From assembly GCF_001889165.1 (NCBI RefSeq), contig NZ_CP016020.1, positions 1,896,501 to 1,960,500 of the forward strand: a stretch of DNA of 64,000 bases, read 5' to 3'. Positions 8,765-18,010 of the stretch are shown here, one piece after another. The translations under genes and the position numbers were made by a program. The stretch comes from Bacillus weihaiensis. GTDB taxonomy: Bacteria; Bacillota; Bacilli; Bacillales; Bacillaceae. Each line of letters opens with the position of its first letter. Position 1 is the first letter of the stretch. The notes beneath the pieces were generated by a model. That model was not told the origin of the DNA. It saw only the letters and a list, made by a program, of their open reading frames with translations, and did no database searches.

Positions 8765-10486
8765 ATGGCGAATAAAGTGTTAAAAGCACCAGAAGGCTCT
8801 CCAAGTGATGTAGAGCGCATTAAGGAAGATAGTAATTACTTACGCGGCACACTGAAGGAGACAATGGCAGAGAGATTGAGCTCGGGCATTTCAGAAGATG
8901 ACAACCGACTCATGAAATTCCACGGCAGCTACTTACAGGATGACCGAGATGTTCGAAATGAGCGTCAAAAGCAAAAGCTAGAGCCTGCGTATCAGTTTAT
9001 GCTACGTGTACGTTTACCTGGTGGAGTTGCTACACCGAACCAATGGCTTGTCATGGATGATTTAGCTCAAAAATATGGAAATGGTACGATGAAGTTAACA
9101 ACACGTCAAACGTTCCAATTACACGGAATTTTAAAATGGAATATGAAGAGCACCATTCAAGAAATTCACGGCTCTCTACTAGACACCATCGCTGCTTGTG
9201 GTGATGTAAACCGTAACGTTATGTGTAATCCAAATCCGTATCAATCAGAGGTTCATGCAGAAGTGTATGAGTGGGCAAAGGTGTTAAGTGACGATCTTCT
9301 TCCTCGTACAAGAGCTTATCATGAGCTATGGCTTGATGAGGAAAAGGTTGCAGGTACACCGGATGTTGAAGAAGAGGTTGAACCAATGTATGGCCCTCTT
9401 TACTTACCACGTAAATTCAAAATAGGGGTTGCTGTGCCACCTTCTAATGATATCGATGTTTTTTCACAGGATTTAGGCTATATTGCGATCGTAGAAGACG
9501 GTAACCTTGTTGGCTTTAATGTTGCCATTGGTGGCGGAATGGGTATGACGCATGGTGATAAGGAAACCTATCCTCAACTTGCAAAAGTAATCGGATTCTG
9601 TAAACCTGAACAGGTGTATGAAGTTGCTGAAAAAATCATTACGATTCAACGTGACTACGGAAACCGTTCTGTTCGTAAAAATGCTCGATTTAAGTATACA
9701 GTCGACAGATTAGGGCTGGAAAATGTAAAGGAAGAGCTTGAAAATCGTCTAGGCTACAAATTAGAGGATGCAAAGCCTTTCTCATTTGATCATAATGGAG
9801 ACCGCTATGGCTGGGAAAAAGGAATCAAAGGCAAATGGCATTTTACGCTTTTCGTTGAAGGCGGACGTGTTACGGATTATGATGACTATAAGCTAATGAC
9901 AGGATTGCGTGAAATTGCCAAAATTCATACGGGTGATATTCGTTTAACTGCGAACCAAAATCTGATTATCGCTGACGTATCAAGTCAAAAGAAGAAGCAA
10001 ATCAATGAACTAATTGAAAGATATGGACTAACAGATGGCAAGCATCATTCTGCTCTTCGTAGAAGCTCGATTGCCTGCGTATCCTTACCAACATGTGGAC
10101 TTGCGATGGCTGAAGCAGAGCGCTATTTACCAGTCCTTATGACTAAAATTGAAAAAATTGTTGATGAAAATGGTCTTCGTGACAAGGAAATCACGATTCG
10201 TATGACAGGCTGTCCAAACGGATGTGCGCGACATGCTTTAGGTGAAATAGGCTTTATTGGGAAAGGTCCTGGTAAATACAATATGTACCTGGGTGCTGCT
10301 CATGATGGAAGCCGTTTAAGTAAAATGCACAGGGAAAATATTGGTGAAGAGGAAATTTTAAAAGAGCTTGGAGAAATCATTCCTCGCTATGCAAAAGAAC
10401 GTGAAGAAAATGAGCATTTTGGAGATTTTGTTGTTCGTGCAGGGATCATTAACGCGACGACGGATGGAACCAATTTTCACGCATGA
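8765..10486 (+). CDS. cysI: Assimilatory sulfite reductase (NADPH) hemoprotein beta subunit
   Basis: 573-aa siroheme/4Fe-4S enzyme reducing sulfite to sulfide. The iron-sulfur/siroheme ligands are C438-x5-C444 (CVSLPTC) and C483-x3-C487 (CPNGC), close to the classical CysI positions. Substrate-binding basic motifs ([16 protein letters not shown]-type DVNRNVMC) are also present. The start at ATG 8765 is supported by AAGGAGATAACAAAC; an in-frame ATG at 8723 inside cysJ has no ribosome binding site. It is co-transcribed with cysJ and closed by the terminator at 10491. Confidence 0.97.
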   Translation: MANKVLKAPEGSPSDVERIKEDSNYLRGTLKETMAERLSSGISEDDNRLMKFHGSYLQDDRDVRNERQKQKLEPAYQFMLRVRLPGGVATPNQWLVMDDLAQKYGNGTMKLTTRQTFQLHGILKWNMKSTIQEIHGSLLDTIAACGDVNRNVMCNPNPYQSEVHAEVYEWAKVLSDDLLPRTRAYHELWLDEEKVAGTPDVEEEVEPMYGPLYLPRKFKIGVAVPPSNDIDVFSQDLGYIAIVEDGNLVGFNVAIGGGMGMTHGDKETYPQLAKVIGFCKPEQVYEVAEKIITIQRDYGNRSVRKNARFKYTVDRLGLENVKEELENRLGYKLEDAKPFSFDHNGDRYGWEKGIKGKWHFTLFVEGGRVTDYDDYKLMTGLREIAKIHTGDIRLTANQNLIIADVSSQKKKQINELIERYGLTDGKHHSALRRSSIACVSLPTCGLAMAEAERYLPVLMTKIEKIVDENGLRDKEITIRMTGCPNGCARHALGEIGFIGKGPGKYNMYLGAAHDGSRLSKMHRENIGEEEILKELGEIIPRYAKEREENEHFGDFVVRAGIINATTDGTNFHA

Positions 10487-10490
10487 ATAG

Positions 10491-10526
10491 GAGAGGCTAG
10501 GACATTTTGTCCGGTCTCTTTTTTTG
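10491..10526 (+). terminator. Rho-independent terminator of cysJI
   Basis: An imperfect stem (GAGGCTAGGACA with TGTCCGGTCTC) around a short AT loop, followed by seven Ts. Confidence 0.8.
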
Positions 10527-10603
10527 CTATCTAAACATTTATGTAGTGGGTTTTTATGGTAAAATAAGTAGAGTTCTCGCTACTATCAAGGAGGTTAATA
10601 TGA

Positions 10604-10768
10604 ATGGTTAACATGCTCCTACTCTAGTTTTTTTCCTTTCTAGCTGTAATCATCCATCTCAGTATTGAGATGTTTCATATAAAAGTAGGTGACCAATTAT
10701 TAGTTGGTAAGGAATCCGAGGCTGTCTTGGGACTACTCTATTTTTTAGAGAATCATACCTTCATATAG
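10604..10768 (+). pseudogene. Small putative membrane peptide gene interrupted by in-frame TAG
   Basis: A good ribosome binding site (AAGGAGG, about 9-10 nt upstream) precedes ATG GTT AAC ATG CTC. After seven codons there is a TAG at 10625-10627. The same frame then stays open for 46 codons (FFSFLAVIIHLSIEMF..., ending YFLENHTFI) to TAG at 10766. The joined product would be about 53 aa with one N-terminal membrane segment. I do not recognise a family. It may be a nonsense-inactivated small gene or a chance open stretch. Confidence 0.4.
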
Positions 10769-10927
10769 AAAAGGAATAGAAGGATAAAGCAAACCACCAA
10801 TTTTTCAGATATAGCTATTTCCTAAAGATTGGCTTTATATATGCTGTAGCTATTTAATGAGTGATAAGAAAATCCGCAGAATACTATTATTACTCTAAAT
10901 TTAAATTGAAGAAGGGAAGTTAGTTGA

Positions 10928-11263
10928 GTGAAAAAGAAACCCGTGATAATTGGAAGTATGGCCATTTTGCTAGTTTGCTTTTATTTCTTCTTTGGATTCC
11001 GAGATTCTGTATTTTATAAAGGCTTCCCTATTCCAATTGGAGCAACCCTTACTCATGAGGATTCTTCTATGAAAGTAGAGTCGTACGAATGGTGGGCAGC
11101 TTCTGAAGAAAATGGTCTACCATTTAATTATCTAATTATGATTCGTTTATACGGCTGGACGCCAACGGAAGTGGTGGGGAGCATGACAGTGTATGAAAAA
11201 GGTGATCATCAGGTTGCCGTTATTTCCCAAGAAGATTATCTAGGTTTAAGTCCAAGGGATTAA
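10928..11263 (+). CDS. Hypothetical protein with N-terminal membrane anchor
   Basis: 111 aa with a basic start (MKKKPVIIG) and one hydrophobic segment (about residues 6-24, AILLVCFYFFFGF), so it is probably anchored with the rest outside the cytoplasm. The remainder has aromatic-rich YEWWAASEENGL and LYGWTPTEVVG segments but no family I recognise. It starts with GTG at 10928 with a modest purine-rich site upstream. No neighbour shares an obvious operon with it. Confidence 0.6.
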   Translation: MKKKPVIIGSMAILLVCFYFFFGFRDSVFYKGFPIPIGATLTHEDSSMKVESYEWWAASEENGLPFNYLIMIRLYGWTPTEVVGSMTVYEKGDHQVAVISQEDYLGLSPRD

Positions 11264-11367
11264 GAGAGTGATGGTAAGCAAACGCATTTATATTCATGTA
11301 CATAGTACTTTTTAGTATACAATGTCTTTCAAACTTAACTTAGAATTGCTGATGGTGGTGCTATTTT

Positions 11368-11943
11368 ATGAAATCAGAAAAACAAAAAATGGTTGATGGA
11401 GAGCTGTATGTTGCTGCTGATCCAAAGCTAGTAAAAGATCGCATGCAGGCTCGAAAATTAACGAGACAATTTAATCAAACTGAGGAAACAGAAGAAACTG
11501 TTCGAGAAGAGCTATTAAAAACATTATTAGGCTCGACAGGAAAGAACCTCTATATAGAACCTACTTTTCGTTGTGATTACGGCATTAATATACATGTAGG
11601 TGAGAATTTTTACGCGAACTTTGATTGTGTATTTCTTGATGTTTGCAAGATCATAATTGGAGATAACTGCATGGTAGCACCTGGTGTTCATATTTATACA
11701 GCCACACATCCATTAGATCCAATTGAAAGAAATTCAGGTAAGGAGTATGGAATTCCAGTTAAAATTGGTGATAATGTCTGGATTGGTGGAAAAGCTGTGA
11801 TTAATCCAGGAGTGTCATTAGGGAACAATATAGTCGTTGCTTCAGGAGCTGTTGTTACAAAGTCATTTCCTTCTAATGTTGTTATAGGGGGCAATCCTGC
11901 TAGGATAATCAAAGATTTGAACTTGTCAAATAGGGGGGGATAA
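11368..11943 (+). CDS. maa: Maltose/galactoside O-acetyltransferase-like sugar acetyltransferase
   Basis: 191-aa left-handed beta-helix acetyltransferase that uses acetyl-CoA. It has the N-terminal Maa/NodL helical segment (MVDGELY...ADPKLVKDR), hexapeptide repeats ([39 protein letters not shown]), the catalytic-histidine region TATHPLD, and the C-terminal GGNPARII signature. The length is normal for the family. Its stop codon overlaps the ribosome binding site of the GNAT gene that follows, suggesting translational coupling. Confidence 0.9.
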   Translation: MKSEKQKMVDGELYVAADPKLVKDRMQARKLTRQFNQTEETEETVREELLKTLLGSTGKNLYIEPTFRCDYGINIHVGENFYANFDCVFLDVCKIIIGDNCMVAPGVHIYTATHPLDPIERNSGKEYGIPVKIGDNVWIGGKAVINPGVSLGNNIVVASGAVVTKSFPSNVVIGGNPARIIKDLNLSNRGG

Positions 11944-11945
11944 CA

Positions 11946-12461
11946 ATTCCGTATATAGAGACAGAGCGGTTACTAATGATTACCTTTACCGCTGAAATGA
12001 TGGAACAGTTGTTATGTGATCGTTCAAAATTTATAAATGAAGTCCCATTTGAAGTGGCAGATGAATTCCCACTTGAAGTCTATCAACAATTTTTCCCATA
12101 TAAAGTCGAACGATTTAAAAAATACCCTCATGAAAATGAATGGGAAGGAATCATCGTATTAAAAGAAGAGAACAAAATAATAGGCGATATGGGTTTTAAA
12201 GGAGGACCAGATCATGATGGTGTCCTTGATATAGGCTATAGTATTGTTCCTGAATACAGAGGAAGAGGATTTGCAACAGAGATGGGAAAAGAAATGGTTC
12301 GATGGGGATTTAAGGACGAAAATGTGAAAACAATCATTGCTACAAGTAATCCTGAAAACATTGCTTCAAAAAAAGTATTGGAGAAAATAGGATTTCAAAT
12401 AGAAGGGATGACAGAAGAAAAGGTCATGTGGGTCTTAATAAAAGATTTGCAGGATCAATAG
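11946..12461 (+). CDS. GNAT N-acetyltransferase with apparent ATT start
   Basis: GNAT-fold acetyltransferase with the acetyl-CoA loop RGRGFATEMG and the C-terminal NIASKKVLEKIGF segment typical of RimJ-like enzymes. The first ATG (11976) cuts off the conserved IETERLLM strand. In the same frame PYIETERLLMI extends upstream to ATT 11946, which is preceded at 6 nt by AGGGGGG, a good ribosome binding site overlapping the maa stop. So the real start is probably ATT (172 aa), or an ATG mutated to ATT. The substrate is unknown. Confidence 0.8.
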   Translation: MPYIETERLLMITFTAEMMEQLLCDRSKFINEVPFEVADEFPLEVYQQFFPYKVERFKKYPHENEWEGIIVLKEENKIIGDMGFKGGPDHDGVLDIGYSIVPEYRGRGFATEMGKEMVRWGFKDENVKTIIATSNPENIASKKVLEKIGFQIEGMTEEKVMWVLIKDLQDQ

Positions 12462-12484
12462 TCATGTGAAGGAGAATAGACAGC

Positions 12485-13783
12485 ATGAATACACTTAAAC
12501 GGACCATTCTTGTACTTGCTGGTTTTCAATGGTTATTTTTCTTATTTGCTAATACAGTGGTGATTCCTATTTCCATTGGCGAGGCACTACAAGTAGATTC
12601 TGCTGAAATTGTGGCAGCTATTCAACGATCGTTTATCTTTACTGGTGTAGCCTGTATGTTGCAAGGTTTACTAGGACATAGATTTGCGATTATGGAGGGG
12701 CAATCTGGCTTGTGGTGGGGCATCATTTTAAGTCTTGCAGCTTCGGCAAACTCCTTTCATTTAGACTTACAAAGTATTGGGGGAAGTATAGCATTAGGTG
12801 CCATGATTTCTGGTCTACTTGTTGTTGGTTTAGGAGCTTTTGGGATGGGAAATGTCTTGAAAAAATGGTTTACACCAGCTGTGATGTTTGTTTTTTTACT
12901 CCTTCTAGCTAACCAATTGATTTATACATTTTTTAGTGGAATGGTTGGCTTAACAGATGAAAACCAAATCGATATGAAGCTTGCGTGCTTTTCATTCACT
13001 ATTGTGACAATCACGGTGCTCATACATGTTAAGGGTAGAGGAGTAGTTCAAAATCTTGCCCTTTTAATTGGGCTAATTATAGGGTGGTTAAGCTATAAAC
13101 TTATTTTTCCGCAATCAATCACACCACCCTCAGCTCCAAATCCCTCTGTTTTTCACGTTTTTCCTTGGGGAGAACCAGTGTTAGAATGGGGTATTGTTAT
13201 GACGGTAATCTTAACAGGTCTTTTAAATACAACGAATACTGTGGCTTCATTAAAAGGGGCGGAAGATATTTATGAACAAAAAGCTAGTTCGAAACAGTAT
13301 CGAGATTCTTTTATCCTCTCAGGCTTCTTTACTTTTATCTCAGGGATCTTTGGGTTAGTACCATATGCGCCCTATGCATCATCACTTGGTTTTCTACAGT
13401 CAACAGGGATTAAAGAACGAGCACCGTTCATTTTAGGTTCATTTTTATTTTTATTATTAGGATGTAGCTCCAGTCTAAGTGAGTTCTTTTCAATGATGCC
13501 ATCAAGTGTAGGAAGTTCGATTTTATTTGTCGCGTATGTGCAGCTTTTCCGTTCTTCTTTTAAGCAGGTGGAGAGGATTCCTTTAACGCCTACTTCTATT
13601 TATAAAATAGCAATACCTGCACTCGTAGGTTTATCAATTAAAAACATACCAGTTGAAGCCTTTCAGACAGTGCCTACATTATTACGTCCACTTGTTTCAA
13701 ATGGCTTGTTAATGGGGATTTTACTTGTTTTACTTATGGAATTTATCTATTTTATTGGAGGAAAGAAGAATGAAAAAGAATAA
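12485..13783 (+). CDS. NCS2-type purine/pyrimidine permease
   Basis: 432-aa integral membrane protein with about 12-14 hydrophobic segments. The organisation is that of nucleobase:cation symporters of the xanthine/uracil permease superfamily (GHRFAIMEGQSGLWW early, TGLLNTTNTVASLKG in the substrate-binding half, and an SSLSEFFSMMPSSVGS turn late). It resembles the B. subtilis YwdJ-type permeases. The ribosome binding site AAGGAG is about 10 nt before the ATG. The following small membrane gene overlaps its 3' end by 14 nt. The substrate specificity cannot be read from sequence. Confidence 0.78.
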   Translation: MNTLKRTILVLAGFQWLFFLFANTVVIPISIGEALQVDSAEIVAAIQRSFIFTGVACMLQGLLGHRFAIMEGQSGLWWGIILSLAASANSFHLDLQSIGGSIALGAMISGLLVVGLGAFGMGNVLKKWFTPAVMFVFLLLLANQLIYTFFSGMVGLTDENQIDMKLACFSFTIVTITVLIHVKGRGVVQNLALLIGLIIGWLSYKLIFPQSITPPSAPNPSVFHVFPWGEPVLEWGIVMTVILTGLLNTTNTVASLKGAEDIYEQKASSKQYRDSFILSGFFTFISGIFGLVPYAPYASSLGFLQSTGIKERAPFILGSFLFLLLGCSSSLSEFFSMMPSSVGSSILFVAYVQLFRSSFKQVERIPLTPTSIYKIAIPALVGLSIKNIPVEAFQTVPTLLRPLVSNGLLMGILLVLLMEFIYFIGGKKNEKE

Positions 13784-13937
13784 AAATCAAGCCTCTATGT
13801 TCTTAGGTACTGGAATTATGTTTCTTTGCTTAAGTAGTGTGTATTTTACTTTACACCAGATGATTACTGCAACATTGTTTTTCCTAGCAAGTATACTGTT
13901 TTTTATTAGCTCTTATCGTAAGCATAAAGCTAGCTAA
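13770..13937 (+). CDS. Small two-helix membrane protein
   Basis: 55-aa protein, MKKNKNQAS then two hydrophobic segments and a basic tail (SYRKHKAS). The start at ATG 13770 is supported by GGAGG 7 nt upstream inside the permease gene; the two frames overlap by 14 nt, so translational coupling is likely. No family recognised. It may be an accessory to the permease. Its stop codon abuts the convergent gtrA-like gene. Confidence 0.6.
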   Translation: MKKNKNQASMFLGTGIMFLCLSSVYFTLHQMITATLFFLASILFFISSYRKHKAS

Positions 13938-14321
13938 TTACCTAAAGGTCCACCAGTTATTTAATGTGAAGTTGACGAGTGGGATAATTAGTAATGTTAC
14001 GATTTCGCCAATTAAGTAATGGTAAGAAAAATGGTGGACCACAAGATACATAATCACAAAGTTTAAAAGTAAGCCAATGAGCCCGACAATACTAAACCGG
14101 TAGAGCTTTAGATGAGAGTATGTACCACCGAATGTATATTTTCGGTTCAAGAGAAATGAGAAGAAGGTCATTACTAGAAACGAAATGGTGGCAGATAAAA
14201 CTGGTTCTAGCTTAACTAACTCAACGAATAGAAACATTGAGATGAAATAAAGTATAGTTGTAAGAGTCCCAACTACGCTATATTTAGTGAATTTTATCGT
14301 GAGATTTTTCGTGATTTTCAT
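13938..14321 (-). CDS. GtrA family membrane protein
   Basis: 127 aa with four transmembrane helices and the GtrA signature: KYSVVGTLTTILYF at the start, FLLNRKYTFGG in the middle loop, and NFTLNNWWTFR at the C-terminus. GtrA-like proteins are thought to move lipid-linked sugars across the membrane or aid glycosyl transfer in polysaccharide and teichoic acid modification. The ribosome binding site AAAGGAAATC precedes the ATG. No glycosyltransferase partner is adjacent. Confidence 0.88.
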   Translation of the reverse strand: MKITKNLTIKFTKYSVVGTLTTILYFISMFLFVELVKLEPVLSATISFLVMTFFSFLLNRKYTFGGTYSHLKLYRFSIVGLIGLLLNFVIMYLVVHHFSYHYLIGEIVTLLIIPLVNFTLNNWWTFR

Positions 14322-14615
14322 AGTGATTTCCTTTGCTTTCTTTCCTTTTCTACTATTTTATTATCAACTATTTTCATCTCGTTTTAAAGAATTTTTTAAC
14401 TTTTTGTTTTTATTGAATCTTGTTTCAATCGTTTCAATCATACAAATTTATAGGATATAGAGTCCCTTTTTTGAAGCGTTGTTTCGGCCAAAGAGAGAGT
14501 GCTTTTCATAAGATAAAGGGAGAGAACCTATTAGAGAAATGTAGTATTTGTTTTTCTCTATTTATAGATACTTACATGGTAAACTAATGAATAGAGAAAT
14601 TGTTTGGATGGTGGG

Positions 14616-15356
14616 ATGATGCAAGAGAAGAAAAAACGACAGGAAATCGATTTATATAAGCCAATTCAGCGTTATTTCATTAAAGAAGGCTATGAGGTTT
14701 ATGGAGAGGTAAAGGATTGTGATCTAGCTGCGGTCAAAGAGGATTTGTTACTTATTGTTGAACTAAAATTGAATTTAACTGTTGATTTGTTAATACAAGC
14801 CACTAAAAGACAAAAATTAACGGACCAAGTATATATTGCTATTCCTAAGCCTAAGGTAACAAAAAAATCAAGACGTTGGCGAGATATATGTCAGCTTTTT
14901 CAACGCTTAGATCTTGGCTTAATAGTTGTCTCGTTAGAAAGCCAACGAAAAAAGGTGGATATTGTATGCCATCCACCAAACTCTGAATTTAGTGGGTATA
15001 AACGAGTAAACAAACGAAAAAGAGAGAATTTGTTAAATGAAGTAAATGGTAGAAGTGCTGACTACAATGTCGGAGGTAGCACTCGAACAAAAATTATGAC
15101 GGCTTACAAAGAAAATTGCATTCAAATTGCTGTCTACCTTCACCAATTTGGTGAGCTTTCTCCAAAAAAATTGAAGGAGCTTGGCACAGGGGAGAAAACT
15201 TCATCTATTTTAATGAAAAATTATTATAGATGGTTTGATCGGGTTAGACGTGGGGTTTACATTCTAAATGAAACAGGAACTCATGAAATAGCAAAATATC
15301 CTGAAATCGTACAGTATTATATTTCTACTATTCAAAAAAAGGAACAATCCAAATAA
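14616..15356 (+). CDS. DUF2161 family PD-(D/E)XK-type putative phosphodiesterase
   Basis: About 246 aa. The N-terminal half has a nuclease-like core: a conserved helix (IDLYKPIQRYFIKEGYEV), EVKDCDLAAV, then LLIVELKLN, which supplies the D...ExK residues of a PD-(D/E)XK active site. The C-terminal half looks like a helix-turn-helix DNA-binding unit. Start codons ATG 14616 and 14619 are adjacent, and an in-frame TTG at 14604 is possible. The GGTGG site favours the ATGs. The cellular role is unknown; the DUF2161 label is by recognition. Confidence 0.8.
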   Translation: MMQEKKKRQEIDLYKPIQRYFIKEGYEVYGEVKDCDLAAVKEDLLLIVELKLNLTVDLLIQATKRQKLTDQVYIAIPKPKVTKKSRRWRDICQLFQRLDLGLIVVSLESQRKKVDIVCHPPNSEFSGYKRVNKRKRENLLNEVNGRSADYNVGGSTRTKIMTAYKENCIQIAVYLHQFGELSPKKLKELGTGEKTSSILMKNYYRWFDRVRRGVYILNETGTHEIAKYPEIVQYYISTIQKKEQSK

Positions 15357-15371
15357 ACGGAGTGATTAGCT

Positions 15372-15710
15372 ATGCCGATGGAACAAGAAACAATGACGTT
15401 TTTGATTAATGGTATTGGAGCCGTAATAGTGATATTCTTTCTAACGGTTATGTATCTCTTGTTCTTTTTTAGAAAAGGTCGAAGCTTTAGGTGGGTCTAC
15501 GGGATGGTACTAGCATTTATCTTCTTCCTCGTTATTTCAATCCTAAACCTAAAAGAGGCGATTGGGATTGATTATAAACATCCGATGGCTTCAGAGGAGA
15601 TTACGTATCGTTTAGGGCTGTCAGGATTACTTTTTTCAGCTAGTTTGTTATTTCTTTTAGTAGGATTATTATTGATTCCTTACCCAAAAGCAAAACTTCA
15701 TAAAAAATAA
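15372..15710 (+). CDS. Hypothetical membrane protein, three predicted helices
   Basis: 112 aa with hydrophobic segments at about residues 9-31, 42-60 and 84-104, a short charged loop (KEAIGIDYKHPMASEE) and a basic tail. GGAGTG lies 7-8 nt before the ATG. It starts 15 bp after the DUF2161 gene, so the two may be co-transcribed. A terminator follows at 15739. No family recognised. Confidence 0.6.
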   Translation: MPMEQETMTFLINGIGAVIVIFFLTVMYLLFFFRKGRSFRWVYGMVLAFIFFLVISILNLKEAIGIDYKHPMASEEITYRLGLSGLLFSASLLFLLVGLLLIPYPKAKLHKK

Positions 15711-15738
15711 AAGCTAAAAGGTTGTTGGTGAAAATCAT

Positions 15739-15781
15739 ACACCCCAAATGTGAGCAAACCTAACAGTTGGGGTGTTATTTC
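15739..15781 (+). terminator. Terminator hairpin
   Basis: ACACCCCAA (15739-15747) pairs with TTGGGGTGT (15767-15775) around a 19-nt loop and is followed by a short T-rich run. It lies between the membrane gene (+) and the DUF3231 pair (-). Confidence 0.65.
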
Positions 15782-15819
15782 ATTATTGACATTGATAATC
15801 TGCTCGGACTCACTCACAG

Positions 15820-16824
15820 CTACTCGTGTATTAGCTTATCTCGATCTGGAGCTATAGGCGGTTGCTCTAACCACTCTTTTTTTATCATCAGTTGGGCTGC
15901 ATCTTCGCTGAATAAAAGTAATTCGTGAATCAATCTGTCATAATTTATACCTAAATCTCTTCTTGGAGATACTCCTAATGCTTGACCGTAGTAGCCGACA
16001 CTCAAGCCTATAAGAGAGCTTGTATAGAAGGTCATCAATTTCTCAGAGAATGTTGGTTCGGTCGATTCTGTTATTCCAACATCTGATGAAATAGGTGCTG
16101 GCAAATGGTTTTCTATTAACTTATTTTCTAATATGTCACAATGCTTCGTTGCGATTTCAATTCCTCTATTCATTAGCTTCTTAACTTCTGGATCTTTAGA
16201 AACCTGTAAGAAGCTTGTCATGACCTTCATTCCAAGCTGATTCCGTTCAAAATTAGCGAAAAGCTGACTAATTTCAATAACAGTTAAGCTTCGTTTTTTT
16301 CCAATAAAGCCAGATAGGGAATGCTGTCCTTCAACATATCCTTTAGTGGTTGGTACAGGAATTTCAGGCGGTTTTACGTATTCGCCTCTTTCCATTAAAA
16401 GGGCTGTGACTGTTCTTAAGAGTTCTCCTGTTTCATTTATGCATTCGGAAAAATAACTAAAAATATCCGCTCGCGAACTATACGATAAGCTTAGGCTATA
16501 CGTTTGAAGGGCGATTCTGGACATATGTAGAATATAGGTTAGATAAAAAGAATCAGTATAAAGACGAGAGGAAGTTAGATAGCAGTCCTCATTCACCTTG
16601 AACCCATATGGAACAGCGAATTGTTCCTTATCAAAGAGCTCCTTTAATGTCTTGAGGTGCCCCTTAGACAACTCACAGCATTTTAATAGAAGTGCTTTTA
16701 TTTTTTCATCGTCTGTATGTACAGAAAAATGTGATAATTGGCATAAGAGAGCACTATCATTAATATATGATCCCCAAAGCTGTGACATTTCAATTGATGA
16801 AAGGGAACTTGATGTCGACGTCAT
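15820..16824 (-). CDS. DUF3231 family protein (paralogue 2)
   Basis: 334-aa DUF3231 protein with two ferritin-like helical repeats (LSSIEMSQLWGSYIND in the first, LTVEISQLFANFERNQ-type in the second), FSEKLMTFYTSSL, and the family C-terminus EWLEQPPIAPDRDKL. I start it at ATG 16824 (RBS AGAGGAG) rather than the in-frame GTG 16836, which overlaps that site. It lies 16 bp downstream of another DUF3231 gene on the same strand, so the two probably form an operon. Confidence 0.85.
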   Translation of the reverse strand: MTSTSSSLSSIEMSQLWGSYINDSALLCQLSHFSVHTDDEKIKALLLKCCELSKGHLKTLKELFDKEQFAVPYGFKVNEDCYLTSSRLYTDSFYLTYILHMSRIALQTYSLSLSYSSRADIFSYFSECINETGELLRTVTALLMERGEYVKPPEIPVPTTKGYVEGQHSLSGFIGKKRSLTVIEISQLFANFERNQLGMKVMTSFLQVSKDPEVKKLMNRGIEIATKHCDILENKLIENHLPAPISSDVGITESTEPTFSEKLMTFYTSSLIGLSVGYYGQALGVSPRRDLGINYDRLIHELLLFSEDAAQLMIKKEWLEQPPIAPDRDKLIHE

Positions 16825-16840
16825 AGAATTTCTCACTCCT

Positions 16841-17851
16841 CTACTTGTTATTACCTAATTGTTCGCGATTTGGTGGGGCAGGGGGTTCCTCTAACCAACG
16901 ATATTTAATCATAATATCTGCTCCAGACTTTGCAAATTGGGCTACTTCCACTGACATTCGTTCATAATTTGCGATTAAGTCTGTTCTTTGACTTGCACCT
17001 GCTGCAGTAGCATAGTTCCCTGTACCTGCACCTGTGAGTAAACTCATATGAAACATCATCAGCTTATCTGAAAAAACAGGTGTTGTCGCGTCTGTCACTG
17101 CGTGGTTAGGTGAAATAGGTGCTTGTACATCATCCTTTAAAAGAGTATCTGAGAGGATATCAATATGTTTCTTAGATATATCTTTACCACGCTTCATGAA
17201 ATTCTTTACATCCTCAGATTGTGCCGTTTGCATGAAGGCAGATGATAGCATCACTCCGACTTGATTTGTTTCAATATTTAGGCTAAGGTGAGTTATTTCA
17301 ATTGCATTTAGCATGCGATGCTTTTTAAAAGGGTTAATACCACTTAAGTAGTCGTTATTTAGAATGTAAGAAACTTGTTTTGGATACGGGATATAAGGTC
17401 GTCGTAAATAAAGTCCTTTTTGAAGTGCTACATCAGTGGATAATTGATAAAGCTTTATGACACGTTCGAGACAACTTTGAAAGTAGTCACGGATATCTTT
17501 TCTAGCAGAAACAGCAAGATTACTTGTTTGAATAATCATCCCAACTCGACCTGTATGAACCAGATATGTTAATTTAAACGTATCCGTAAATAAATCTGGA
17601 GCACTTTTTTCAACATCTTTTTCACTAAAGCCATGTGGAATTGGAATAGATTCTTCAGTGAATAGAGACTCTATTTTTTGGACATGGTTTTTTGCAATCA
17701 TAAGTGCCTCATTAATGACAGATTCCACTTCTGAATCCTCTACTTTTTCCTTCATAAACCGAATGACTTGTAACGTCATACTATCATATAGATAGGAAGT
17801 CCATAAAACACCGATCTCTGCTGCAGTTAAATCAATCTTGTTGGTTGTCAT
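16841..17851 (-). CDS. DUF3231 family protein (paralogue 3)
   Basis: 336-aa DUF3231 protein, first of a two-gene operon. It starts MTTNKIDLTAAEIGVLW at ATG 17851 with AAAGGAG upstream; the frame is open further 5' but that extension has no ribosome binding site and no family similarity. The repeat layout matches its neighbours: LNAIEITHLSLNIETNQ in the second half, FSDKLMMFHMSLL, and WLEEPPAPPNREQL at the end. The function is unknown. The gene lies directly downstream of the OFA transporter terminator. Confidence 0.86.
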   Translation of the reverse strand: MTTNKIDLTAAEIGVLWTSYLYDSMTLQVIRFMKEKVEDSEVESVINEALMIAKNHVQKIESLFTEESIPIPHGFSEKDVEKSAPDLFTDTFKLTYLVHTGRVGMIIQTSNLAVSARKDIRDYFQSCLERVIKLYQLSTDVALQKGLYLRRPYIPYPKQVSYILNNDYLSGINPFKKHRMLNAIEITHLSLNIETNQVGVMLSSAFMQTAQSEDVKNFMKRGKDISKKHIDILSDTLLKDDVQAPISPNHAVTDATTPVFSDKLMMFHMSLLTGAGTGNYATAAGASQRTDLIANYERMSVEVAQFAKSGADIMIKYRWLEEPPAPPNREQLGNNK

Positions 17852-17959
17852 TGCTAAAAAAGGCTCCTTTTTTTGAATGGTCTTAATGGATATTATCTTA
17901 TGTTTTGGTTTTTTTATACAAATTTTATGAGGATGTGCGATAACAGGAGCAAGGATAAA

Positions 17960-17992
17960 AGAAAAGCGTGAACTCAATAGTGAATTCACGCT
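17960..17992 (-). terminator. Terminator of the OFA transporter gene
   Basis: AGCGTGAA (17965-17972) pairs with TTCACGCT (17985-17992). Read on the minus strand, the stem is followed by TTTTCTTTT. Confidence 0.75.
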
Positions 17993-18010
17993 AATAGTAT
18001 GGGAAAATTT

